Positions 37,684 through 44,935 of a DNA stretch of 64,000 nucleotides are shown here, piece after piece (within the stretch, counting starts at the first letter, position 1; every line of letters begins with the position of its first letter). The stretch comes from Clostridiales bacterium. GTDB taxonomy: Bacteria > Bacillota > Clostridia > Christensenellales > CAG-138. The notes below the pieces were generated by a model. It saw only the letters and a list, made by a program, of their open reading frames with translations, ran no database searches and had not been told where the DNA came from. The position numbers were made by a program, and so were the translations under genes. The stretch lies in assembly GCA_012838425.1 (NCBI GenBank), contig DUPG01000011.1, positions 1 through 64,000 of the forward strand, written 5' to 3'.

Positions 37684-38016
37684 TCATTCCTTCTTCCGTT
37701 TTGTTCCATGTGGAACAGTCAGCTTAATTGCGATTCTTTTCAACAGCCTATGCTCAGTCATGCCGTAAATAAGGCCCCCTGCCGATATGCCTAAAAGCAT
37801 AAAAAACCACAGCTCGCCGTCGCAAAGCAGTATAAGCGCAAGCTCAACAACAACCATTACGCATAGCAGGAATAGCGCGTCTAACGCATAAATACACCAG
37901 CGAAATTTGCGCAGCAGGTATCGGAATATGCCGAACACGCTGTAAAGCACGCCAATAACAAAGCCCGCGTATAGCGCGCCCAACAGCTGATACGGCTGCA
38001 AAAGCGTTGTGCTCAT
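37684..38016 (-). CDS. yabQ: Spore cortex biosynthesis protein YabQ
   Basis: A 110-residue membrane protein with about four hydrophobic stretches, similar in order to Bacillus YabQ (an N-terminal YQLLGALYAGFVIGVLYSVF, then the loop RKFRWCIYALDALFLL and GELWFFMLLGISAGGLIYG). In Bacillus YabQ localises to the forespore outer membrane and is needed for cortex formation. It starts within the yabP stop (ATGA). The 3' end, encoding VPHGT, contains a parS site. Identification leans on both sequence and pairing with yabP. Confidence 0.88.
   Translation of the reverse strand: MSTTLLQPYQLLGALYAGFVIGVLYSVFGIFRYLLRKFRWCIYALDALFLLCVMVVVELALILLCDGELWFFMLLGISAGGLIYGMTEHRLLKRIAIKLTVPHGTKRKKE
37702..37717. 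promoter_or_regulatory. parS site 1 (inside yabQ)
   Basis: TGTTCCATGTGGAACA, a 16-bp perfect palindrome that fits the bacterial parS consensus. It lies within the last codons of yabQ, as some parS sites lie within genes in Bacillus. Same sequence as sites 3 and 4. Confidence 0.88.
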
Positions 38017-38309
38017 TTGAACATTCGTGAGAAGAATGAGCCCTGCTTATGCTCCTGCACCTCAAGGTATTGCAAGCCTATTATTTCGCCCTCGACTATT
38101 ACCTGTCCGTCGTCAAGGTCGAATTTCGTTATGTTCAGGTCGCTGCCTTCTATGTGCAGCTCTCCGCAGTCCGTTATAAGCAATACTTCGCCTTCGTTAA
38201 ATGAGTCTATCGCCTTTACGCCGGTTATGCTTATTGTTTCTCTGTTCTCAATATGCACAACATGAGTGCGCAGGCGCTTTGATGACGGGTCGGGCAGTTT
38301 GCGTTCCAT
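38013..38309 (-). CDS. yabP: Sporulation protein YabP
   Basis: A 98-residue protein matching YabP over its whole length (HIENRETISITGVKAIDSFNEGEVLL, LQYLEVQEHKQGSFFSRMFK at the end). In Bacillus yabP is in the same operon as yabQ and is expressed from a sigma-E promoter in the mother cell. AAAGGAGG precedes the ATG. A sigma-E-like promoter lies just upstream. Confidence 0.9.
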   Translation of the reverse strand: MERKLPDPSSKRLRTHVVHIENRETISITGVKAIDSFNEGEVLLITDCGELHIEGSDLNITKFDLDDGQVIVEGEIIGLQYLEVQEHKQGSFFSRMFK

Positions 38310-38328
38310 AGCTACCTCCTTTTGTTAG

Positions 38329-38357
38329 ATAGTATGCTATATAAGACAAACATATGA
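38329..38357 (-). promoter_or_regulatory. Sigma-E-like promoter of yabP-yabQ
   Basis: On the minus strand TCATATG, 14 bp, CATACTAT. This is close to the sigma-E pattern (ATATT-like -35, CATACAAT-like -10) and is 20 bp before the yabP start. It fits mother-cell expression. Confidence 0.65.
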
Positions 38358-38750
38358 CTTGGGCATACAAGCATGCATGAGATAATGTTACGCATTGAAT
38401 GAAGGCGCCTTAAAGCACGAAAAGATAACATTTGCCGGTATAAATAAAAGTGATGCGGAGAGCTTAGAACGCAAAGCAAGCGGTCGTTACTATTATGATA
38501 ATTAACTGCTTTGTGATGATAGAAATATTGCTGAGTGGGTTGATATGTGTTGATTGGAGATGTAGATATATAATATAGCATATTTCGATTGTGTCCACTC
38601 CTTTATTAAGAATTCAAGTATTTCAGACTTCATCTTTTCCCTTCTCCCCTCTGTAAATACGCTTTATTTGCCTACCGCTTACTTCCATTCACGCGCAAGC
38701 GTGTATTCATTCAGCGGCAAAGCACTGTCTTCATGTCCTACGGGCGACCT
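38358..38750. other. Gap without a supported gene, ending in hairpin repeats
   Basis: The segment up to about 38680 shows no convincing frame; the minus-strand frame at 38312-38581 has atypical composition and no ribosome site. AGATATATAATATAGCATA (38564-38582) is shared exactly with 1461-1479. From 38685, GAATGAAGAC-family hairpins (CACGCGCAAGCGTG, AGCGGCAAAGC) lead up to the parS site. Confidence 0.5.
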
Positions 38751-38751
38751 T

Positions 38752-38767
38752 TGTTCCACGTGGAACA
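38752..38767. promoter_or_regulatory. parS site 2 (upstream of parA)
   Basis: TGTTCCACGTGGAACA, with the CACGTG core seen in Bacillus parS. It lies 9 bp before the parA -35 box, so ParB loading here may affect parAB transcription. Confidence 0.9.
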
Positions 38768-38775
38768 AAACATTA

Positions 38776-38804
38776 TTGCACGCTTCTACACAATCGTTTA
38801 TAAT
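38776..38804 (+). promoter_or_regulatory. Promoter of parA-parB
   Basis: TTGCAC (38776-38781), 17 bp, TATAAT (38799-38804), 25 bp before the parA start. Confidence 0.75.
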
Positions 38805-38829
38805 AACCAAAGAAATGCGAGGTGTTTAG

Positions 38830-39600
38830 ATGTCAAAAATAATAGCAATAGCCAACCAAAAAGGCGGAGTTGGCAAAACAACAACGGCAGTAAACCTATC
38901 GTCCTGCATGGCAGAGCTTGGAGTGCGCGTATTGGCTGTTGACATTGACCCGCAAGGCAATATGACAAGCGGTTTAGGCGCGAAAGACAAGTCTGACAAG
39001 AGTATTTATGATGTAATCATCAACTCTGTTCCAGCACAAGAAGCCATAATCAACACAGTTGTAAAGGGGCTTGACATTATACCGTCTGAAATCAACCTGT
39101 CAGGCGCCGAGGTCGAGCTTGTCAATGTAATGGCGCGCGAACAGGTGCTGAAACGCGCATTAGCCGATGTAAAAAACAGTTATGACTATATCATAATTGA
39201 CTGCCCGCCATCATTAGGACTCTTAACTCTCAACGCACTCACAGCCGCCGACACGCTGTTGGTTCCCATTCAATGCGAATACTATGCTTTAGAGGGCTTG
39301 GTGCAGCTTATGAACACAGTATCGCTTGTGCGCAAGCACCTCAACGCCGCAATAGCTGTCGAAGGCGTTGTAATGACAATGTATGATGTTCGCACAAACC
39401 TTTCGGCACAGGTAGTAAACGAGGTTAAGAAGCTGTTTAAGAACAAGGTGTATGATACGATAATCCCCCGCTCAGTAAAATTAGGCGAAGCGCCCAGCTT
39501 CGGACTGCCAATAAACATGTACGACCCCAAGTGCGCCGGCGCAAGAGCCTATACGGATTTAGCAAAAGAATTGATAGAGAAGGACGGTACGAATAGATGA
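38830..39600 (+). CDS. parA: Chromosome partitioning ATPase ParA/Soj
   Basis: A 256-residue deviant Walker ATPase. KGGVGKTTTAVNLSSCMAE holds the signature Lys, DIDPQGNMTSG and DYIIIDCPPSLGLLTLNAL follow. It binds DNA non-specifically in the ATP form and, with ParB-parS, moves or regulates the origin. Short length and N-terminus without HTH mark it as a chromosomal Soj type rather than plasmid type Ia. GAGGTG precedes the ATG. It overlaps parB by four bases. Unlike the ParA fragment near 0.7 kb, this copy is intact. Confidence 0.96.
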   Translation: MSKIIAIANQKGGVGKTTTAVNLSSCMAELGVRVLAVDIDPQGNMTSGLGAKDKSDKSIYDVIINSVPAQEAIINTVVKGLDIIPSEINLSGAEVELVNVMAREQVLKRALADVKNSYDYIIIDCPPSLGLLTLNALTAADTLLVPIQCEYYALEGLVQLMNTVSLVRKHLNAAIAVEGVVMTMYDVRTNLSAQVVNEVKKLFKNKVYDTIIPRSVKLGEAPSFGLPINMYDPKCAGARAYTDLAKELIEKDGTNR

Positions 39601-40460
39601 CCAACAAGAAGCAGGTATTAGGCAGAGGATTAGACGCCCTTTTTTCCGATTACGAAGCCCCGCAGGACAACACAGGCGTATTGGAGGTAGATATTCGCCT
39701 GATTGACAACAACCCCGCTCAGCCCCGTCAAGACTTTGACGAGGAGAAGCTCCAAGAGCTTTCGGAATCTATAAAAAGACATGGCATAGTTCAGCCCATA
39801 ATAGTTACTAAGAATAAGGACCGCTACACCATAGTAGCAGGCGAAAGGCGTTTCCGCGCGGCACGCTTGGCAGGCTTGTCAACCGTTCCCGTATTGGTTA
39901 AGCCGTTTTTAGATGAGCAGCTGTTCGAAATTGCGCTTATAGAGAACATTCAGCGCGAAAATCTAAACCCCATAGAAGAAGCAAAAGCAATCAGCTTCTT
40001 AATACAGCAGCACGACCTCACGCAAGACGAAGCCGCGCAACGCTTAGGCAAAAGCCGTTCGGCAGTAGCAAACTCTTTACGCCTGCTCAACCTGTCAGAA
40101 ATCATTCAGAAAATGCTTAAAACAGGCTCAATCAACACAGGCCACGCAAAGGTGCTGCTTGGAGTAAAAAACGAGCAAAAGCGCGAGGAGCTGGCTATAA
40201 TGGTATCAACGCAGGGGCTGTCCGTTCGCGAGCTTGAAAGGATTATTCAGGCAGGCGAAAGAAAACGCGAAATCGGCAAGCTGCGCAGCAAGCAGAAGAA
40301 TTCTCCCGAAGTAAAAGCGATTGTTGGCAGAATGCAAAAGGCATTGGCGACCAAGGTTGAGCTTATAGGCGATTTGGATAAAGGCAGGTTGGTTATCGAA
40401 TACTATTCGCAAGCCGATTTAGAAGCGCTTTATAACCTGATCTGCGGCAATGAGGAGTAA
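39597..40460 (+). CDS. parB: ParB/Spo0J partition protein
   Basis: A 287-residue CTPase clamp that loads at parS. N-terminal VLGRGLDALF, CTP-binding segment AGERRFRAARLAGLSTVPV with IENIQRENLNPIEEAKA, the HTH around QDEAAQRLGKSRSAVANSLRLL, and a C-terminal dimer region. It should recognise the four TGTTCCAyGTGGAACA sites in 37.7-44.9 kb. Normal length for chromosomal ParB. Confidence 0.96.
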   Translation: MTNKKQVLGRGLDALFSDYEAPQDNTGVLEVDIRLIDNNPAQPRQDFDEEKLQELSESIKRHGIVQPIIVTKNKDRYTIVAGERRFRAARLAGLSTVPVLVKPFLDEQLFEIALIENIQRENLNPIEEAKAISFLIQQHDLTQDEAAQRLGKSRSAVANSLRLLNLSEIIQKMLKTGSINTGHAKVLLGVKNEQKREELAIMVSTQGLSVRELERIIQAGERKREIGKLRSKQKNSPEVKAIVGRMQKALATKVELIGDLDKGRLVIEYYSQADLEALYNLICGNEE

Positions 40461-40501
40461 TTAATATAAAACATATTAAAAAGTATATTTACTTTACAAC
40501 C

Positions 40502-40530
40502 TTGTATATATATGTAAAAGGTGTTAGAAT
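40502..40530 (+). promoter_or_regulatory. Extended -10 promoter of fba
   Basis: TTGTAT (40502-40507), 17 bp, TAGAAT (40525-40530), preceded by TGT. It lies 33 bp before the start codon. Confidence 0.6.
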
Positions 40531-40563
40531 CGAATTACAATAATACTTTGACAGGAGGAAATT

Positions 40564-41499
40564 ATGGCAATCGTAACGAGCACCGAGATGTTCAAGAAAG
40601 CATACGCGGGCAAGTACGCAATTGGAGCTTTCAATGTGAACAACATGGAAATCATTCAAGGCATCACAGAAGCGGCGAAGGAAGAAAATGCTCCCCTAAT
40701 CCTTCAAGTATCAGCAGGCGCGCGCAAATACGCAAACCACACATATCTTATGAAGCTAATTGAAGCGGCAGTTATCGAAACTGATTTGCCTATTTGCGTT
40801 CACTTAGACCATGGCGATTCGTTCGAGCTATGCAAAAGCTGTATAGACGGCGGCTTCACCTCCGTTATGATTGACGGTTCGCACCTTCCTTTTGAAGACA
40901 ATATCGCGCTCACACGCAAGGTTGTAGAATACGCTCACGACCATGGCGTAGTAGTCGAAGGCGAATTAGGCAGGCTGGAAGGCATAGAAGACGATGTGAA
41001 TGTGTCAGCGAAGGACGCAAGCTACACAGACCCCGACCAAGTAGAAGAGTTCGTTTCCCGCACGGGTGTTGACTCCTTGGCGATAGCAATAGGCACAAGC
41101 CACGGCGCATACAAATTCAAGCCCGGCACAAAGCCCCAGTTGAGATTCGACATTTTAGAGGAAATCGAAAAGCGCTTGCCCGGATTCCCCATAGTATTGC
41201 ATGGCGCAAGCTCAGTTGTTCCGGAATTCGTAAAAATGATAAACGAGTACGGCGGAAATATGCCCGACGCGATAGGCGTTCCCGAGGATATGCTAAGGCA
41301 GGCCGCGTCAATGGCTGTATGCAAAATCAATATCGACAGCGATTTGCGCTTAGCTATGACCGCAACTATTAGAAAGTATTTCGCCGAAAATCCCTCGCAC
41401 TTTGACCCCAGACAATACCTTAAGCCCGCACGCGCAGCCATAAAAGAAATGGTTCGCCACAAAATACGCAATGTATTGGGCTGCAACGGTAAAGCATAA
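40564..41499 (+). CDS. fba: Class II fructose-bisphosphate aldolase
   Basis: Zn-dependent cleavage of fructose 1,6-bisphosphate in glycolysis. The 311-residue protein has zinc ligands in HLDHGDS and GELGRLEG, and the phosphate-binding IAIGTSHGAYKF and LHGASSV segments. Length, GAFNVNNMEI near the start and KINIDSDLRLA near the end match the FbaA branch; tagatose-bisphosphate aldolase is a less likely alternative. GACAGGAGG precedes the ATG. It is monocistronic, lying between parB and a DUF1292 gene. Confidence 0.94.
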   Translation: MAIVTSTEMFKKAYAGKYAIGAFNVNNMEIIQGITEAAKEENAPLILQVSAGARKYANHTYLMKLIEAAVIETDLPICVHLDHGDSFELCKSCIDGGFTSVMIDGSHLPFEDNIALTRKVVEYAHDHGVVVEGELGRLEGIEDDVNVSAKDASYTDPDQVEEFVSRTGVDSLAIAIGTSHGAYKFKPGTKPQLRFDILEEIEKRLPGFPIVLHGASSVVPEFVKMINEYGGNMPDAIGVPEDMLRQAASMAVCKINIDSDLRLAMTATIRKYFAENPSHFDPRQYLKPARAAIKEMVRHKIRNVLGCNGKA

Positions 41500-41509
41500 G
41501 TCGGAGCTT

Positions 41510-41640
41510 TGCCGAATGAATAAAACGGCAACGCTGTTGAATACGGGTTTTACCCGAATATAATCTTAGGTAGGGCGCAAATTGCGCCCGCTTTCGAAAA
41601 ATATTTAGCGAGGTGCGAATAATCGCTTATAGCTATAAAA
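41510..41640. repeat. Hairpin repeats after fba
   Basis: GAATGAATAAAACGG, GAATACGGG and ACCCGAATA units with short stems, then AGGGCGCAAATTGCGCCC. A CTCCACACTCCTAACTCC phrase follows near 41700. No gene in 41500-41736. Confidence 0.5.
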
Positions 41641-41736
41641 AATGCGCTGTGTCCAACAGAATACCCTTTGAGTATGGCAGGCAAGCGGAAAAGAGCTCAC
41701 TCCACACTCCTAACTCCACACTATTAAGAGGACTAT

Positions 41737-41979
41737 ATGCAAAACGAACCTGAATTCATAATACTTGAAGACGCCGACGGAATAGAAGCGCATTACGAGG
41801 TAGTTTCTCGCGTGCAGTATAGCGGAAATGAGTATGTCGTGCTGCTTCCGGCTACCGAGAAGGCCGACGAATACATAATTTTGCGCAAGCGAAGCGACGA
41901 CGAATACGAGGGAATATCCGATGAGAACGAGCTGACGGCCGTTTTCAAGAAATTCTTAGAAGAAAATGACCAGGAATAA
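41737..41979 (+). CDS. DUF1292 family small acidic protein
   Basis: An 80-residue acidic protein matching DUF1292 (IILEDADGIEAHYEVV, YSGNEYVVLLP, then YIILRKRSDDEYEGISDENEL). The family is common in Clostridia and Bacilli, often near yrrK or ftsH-type genes, and its role is not known. GAGG lies before the ATG. It overlaps the phosphoesterase gene by 14 bp, so the two are co-expressed. Confidence 0.88.
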   Translation: MQNEPEFIILEDADGIEAHYEVVSRVQYSGNEYVVLLPATEKADEYIILRKRSDDEYEGISDENELTAVFKKFLEENDQE

Positions 41980-42853
41980 GCAAAAAGATAAAAAGCGTAA
42001 ACGAAAAGCCTTGCTAATACTATTAGGAATCACAATTGTATTCTTAGCGCTTTGGGCATATAGCAACTTTGCAATCAATGTTAGCAGGTTCGCACAAACG
42101 AGTCCTAAAATTGAAAACGAAACCGTCAAATTGGTTCTCCTATCCGACCTGCACGACCACCAATTCGGCAAAAACAACTCGCAGCTTGTTGCGCTTATAA
42201 AAAAAGAAAAACCCGACATAGTGCTTTTCTGCGGCGACATGGTGAATTCCGACACGAAAAACATATCACGCTTTATTGAATTCTCAAAAGCAATTACGGC
42301 GAATTTCGATACATACATGGTTTTAGGAAATCACGAGGCAATGATGCCCGAGCCCATACTTGCCGAACTGAAATCCACGCTGATTGATATTGGCGTTAAG
42401 CTGCTGAACAACGAAAGCGTTTCTCTAACCATAAAGGATACGCAAGTCAAGCTTTACGGCGCAACATTGCCCCTCTACACATACAGCGGAGTAGAAAAAA
42501 GCGGCGAGCCTGTGTATCCCATGACCGCCGAGAAATTGGATGCAGCCTTAGGCACTCCCAACCCTGATGAGTATAATATTCTGCTTGCGCATAACCCGTT
42601 GTTCTTCCCCGAATATGCAAAATGGGGAGCTGACTTAACGCTTTGCGGGCATATTCACGGGGGACTTGTGAGAATTCCATTCGTAGGCGGCGTGCTTTCC
42701 CCTAACGGCGAGCTTTTCCCTAAATACGATGCCGGCAAATTTGAAATCGGAAGCGCGACCATGATTCTTTCACGCGGCTTAGCGGAGCATATAGCACCGC
42801 TTAGAATGTTCAATCCGCCGGAGATATGCGTTATAGAGATAGGCGCAGATTGA
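41966..42853 (+). CDS. Membrane-anchored metallophosphoesterase (YkuE-like)
   Basis: A 295-residue calcineurin-type phosphoesterase with one N-terminal membrane anchor (ALLILLGITIVFLALWAYSN). Metal ligands are visible in LLSDLHDHQFG, VLFCGDMVN, LGNHEAM, LAHNPLFF and LCGHIHGG. Such proteins may act on UDP-diacylglucosamine-like or undecaprenyl lipids, or other phosphoesters; not decided here. Start ATG 41966 lies inside the DUF1292 end. A parS site is 12 bp after its stop. Confidence 0.9.
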   Translation: MTRNKQKDKKRKRKALLILLGITIVFLALWAYSNFAINVSRFAQTSPKIENETVKLVLLSDLHDHQFGKNNSQLVALIKKEKPDIVLFCGDMVNSDTKNISRFIEFSKAITANFDTYMVLGNHEAMMPEPILAELKSTLIDIGVKLLNNESVSLTIKDTQVKLYGATLPLYTYSGVEKSGEPVYPMTAEKLDAALGTPNPDEYNILLAHNPLFFPEYAKWGADLTLCGHIHGGLVRIPFVGGVLSPNGELFPKYDAGKFEIGSATMILSRGLAEHIAPLRMFNPPEICVIEIGAD

Positions 42854-42865
42854 TGAAACGGAAAA

Positions 42866-42881
42866 TGTTCCATGTGGAACA
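42866..42881. promoter_or_regulatory. parS site 3
   Basis: TGTTCCATGTGGAACA, identical to site 1, in the gap between the phosphoesterase and rhomboid genes. Confidence 0.88.
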
Positions 42882-42940
42882 ATGTAGGGCTTTTACTCTA
42901 TCCGCTCAATATTTCAGGGAATAACCCCCTGCCATCAGCT

Positions 42941-42969
42941 TTGACTCTTTTTTTCCATAATGCTAAAAT
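42941..42969 (+). promoter_or_regulatory. Extended -10 promoter of the rhomboid gene
   Basis: TTGACT (42941-42946), 17 bp, TAAAAT (42964-42969), preceded by TGC. Confidence 0.7.
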
Positions 42970-42986
42970 CAGCATGAGAGGGCAAT

Positions 42987-43610
42987 ATGTTCAATAGCTT
43001 TTACATCAAATCAGTTATCAAACGCATGAAGTATGTGCTCATATTTATAGGAGCATACATAGTTCTTTTCATTCTCTCACGCGGCGACGCGGCTAACTGG
43101 TACGATATTGTAACGGCATACCCGCCCTTCACACTCATTCTTACATCATTCCTGCACTTTGGATTAGACCACCTCATATCAAATATGCAAAGCATGCTAA
43201 TATTCGGCTGGGTACTGTGCAGCAATATTTCATATAAAAAGGCAAATGGCGCGACGCTGCCGCTTCTACTGACAATCTCAAGCATTGTTACATCAATACT
43301 TCCCTACTACCTGCAGCCCGAAGCCTACACAGCAGGCGCAAGCGGAGCGGCATACGCATTAGAAGCATATGTATTCACCATGGCGTTTTTAGGAAAGGAC
43401 GACCCCCTGTCAATCCGCCTGAGAAAATACAGCACTTGGCTAACCATTAGCGCGATATTAGCTTTTCTCTGGTTTTTCAACACAGAGGTATCGTTTATAG
43501 GGCATTTCAGCGGCGCGGTAGTCGGCGTAATTATTGGTCTGTTCGATATTAAAAACCGACAGCGAATAAAACGAATAAATGATATGAGAAGGCTTGGGCT
43601 GAAAAATTAG
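42987..43610 (+). CDS. Rhomboid family intramembrane protease
   Basis: A 207-residue protein with about six membrane helices. The rhomboid features are LHFGLDHLISNM, the serine motif AGASGAAYAL and the catalytic-His helix IGHFSGAVVGVIIG. So both the Ser and His of the dyad are present and the protein is probably an active protease. Length is at the small end for rhomboids. Its substrates are unknown. The start ATG 42987 follows GAGAGGG. Confidence 0.85.
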   Translation: MFNSFYIKSVIKRMKYVLIFIGAYIVLFILSRGDAANWYDIVTAYPPFTLILTSFLHFGLDHLISNMQSMLIFGWVLCSNISYKKANGATLPLLLTISSIVTSILPYYLQPEAYTAGASGAAYALEAYVFTMAFLGKDDPLSIRLRKYSTWLTISAILAFLWFFNTEVSFIGHFSGAVVGVIIGLFDIKNRQRIKRINDMRRLGLKN

Positions 43611-43709
43611 ATTACACGCTTGTTACCCACGCAAAACTAAATACAACGCACACTGCACAGCCCTGCTCCCAGCCTGACTTCACACTCTATATGCAAACCT
43701 CTCTCATGG

Positions 43710-43738
43710 TTTACATATAACCGCATTTGTAATATAAT
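43710..43738 (+). promoter_or_regulatory. Promoter of murG
   Basis: TTTACA (43710-43715), 17 bp, TATAAT (43733-43738), 28 bp before the TTG start. Confidence 0.8.
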
Positions 43739-43766
43739 AAACTGAATAATTTTTTCGAGGTAGGCG

Positions 43767-44843
43767 TTGGATACGAAAAAAATAGTATTGACTGGCGGAG
43801 GCTCCGCAGGGCATGTGTCGCCTAATATGGCGTTAATTCCATACTTAAATGAGCTTGGATACGAAATCCACTACTTTGGCACAAACGGAATAGAGCATTC
43901 GCTTATTACACAAAACTTTGACTATGTGCATTATCATACCATTAAAGCAGGCAAGCTGCGCAGATATTTTTCGCTTCAGAACTTCACAGACCCATTCCGC
44001 GTGCTGTCGGGCATAGCTTCGGCGCGTAGAAAAATGCGAAGAATAAAGCCCGATGTGGTTTTCTCAAAAGGCGGCTTCGTTTCAGTTCCCGTAATAATAG
44101 CTGCTAACAAAATTGCGCCTATTATAGCGCACGAATCCGACTTCTCACCCGGTATCGCCACGAAGATTAGCGCGAAATTCGCCACGCGCGTATGCACTTC
44201 ATTTGAGGAAACAGCAAAGCTTTTCGGAAAGAAGGGCGTACACACCGGCTCACCCATTCGCGCAGAGCTTTTTATGGGTTCAGCCGAAAAAGGCAAGGAA
44301 TTCTTGGGCTTCGAAAGGGATTTGCCCATACTGCTCATAATTGGCGGCAGCTTAGGCGCACAAGCCATAAACGAGAATATCCGCGCGATATTACCCGCGC
44401 TGCTCAACGAATTCAACATAGCGCATATATGCGGCAAAGGTAAAATTGATTCAAAATTCGAGGATTTAGAGGGCTACAAGCAGTTTGAATACCTGTCCGA
44501 GCCTCTCAAACATGTATTCGCCGCTTCCGACATAATAGTTTCGCGCGCAGGCGCAAATGCTGTGTTTGAATTCATCGCGCTGAGAAAGCCCGCACTGTTG
44601 ATTCCCCTGCCCTCAAAAAGCAGCCGCGGCGACCAGCTTCAAAACGCCATGTACTTTACGAAAAAAGGGTATTTTGAAACATTAGAGCAGGAAAACATAA
44701 CAAGAGTAACGCTGTTTGACGCGATAATGTCGCTTTATCAGAACAGGGAACGCTACATTGAAAGCATGAAGAAGGACAATACATTAGCGAACGGAACTCA
44801 GAATGTGCTCAATGTGATACTTGAAGCGGCAAAAAGGAATTGA
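43767..44843 (+). CDS. murG: UDP-GlcNAc:lipid I N-acetylglucosaminyltransferase MurG
   Basis: Converts lipid I to lipid II at the inner face of the membrane. The 358-residue protein has the two glycine-rich donor loops (LTGGGSAGHVSPNMAL and IGGSLGAQAINENI), KPDVVFSKGGFVSVP and the C-terminal SRAGANAVFEFIALRKPALLIPLP. The start is TTG at 43767 after CGAGG. It has its own promoter and lies outside any mur/fts cluster, which is unusual but seen in several Clostridia. A parS site begins 3 bp after its stop codon. Confidence 0.95.
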   Translation: MDTKKIVLTGGGSAGHVSPNMALIPYLNELGYEIHYFGTNGIEHSLITQNFDYVHYHTIKAGKLRRYFSLQNFTDPFRVLSGIASARRKMRRIKPDVVFSKGGFVSVPVIIAANKIAPIIAHESDFSPGIATKISAKFATRVCTSFEETAKLFGKKGVHTGSPIRAELFMGSAEKGKEFLGFERDLPILLIIGGSLGAQAINENIRAILPALLNEFNIAHICGKGKIDSKFEDLEGYKQFEYLSEPLKHVFAASDIIVSRAGANAVFEFIALRKPALLIPLPSKSSRGDQLQNAMYFTKKGYFETLEQENITRVTLFDAIMSLYQNRERYIESMKKDNTLANGTQNVLNVILEAAKRN

Positions 44844-44845
44844 AA

Positions 44846-44861
44846 TGTTCCATGTGGAACA
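44846..44861. promoter_or_regulatory. parS site 4
   Basis: TGTTCCATGTGGAACA, identical to sites 1 and 3, directly after the murG stop codon. Confidence 0.88.
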
Positions 44862-44935
44862 AATAAGCTGTAATCGCGGCAATATGCGAAATTGTCCGAT
44901 TATTACGCAAAACAATATAGAAGCAGGTAAATGAA

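Noticed and set aside
38312..38581. 89-codon minus frame upstream of yabP
   Set aside because: No ribosome site, unusual composition, and it overlaps the sigma-E-like promoter.
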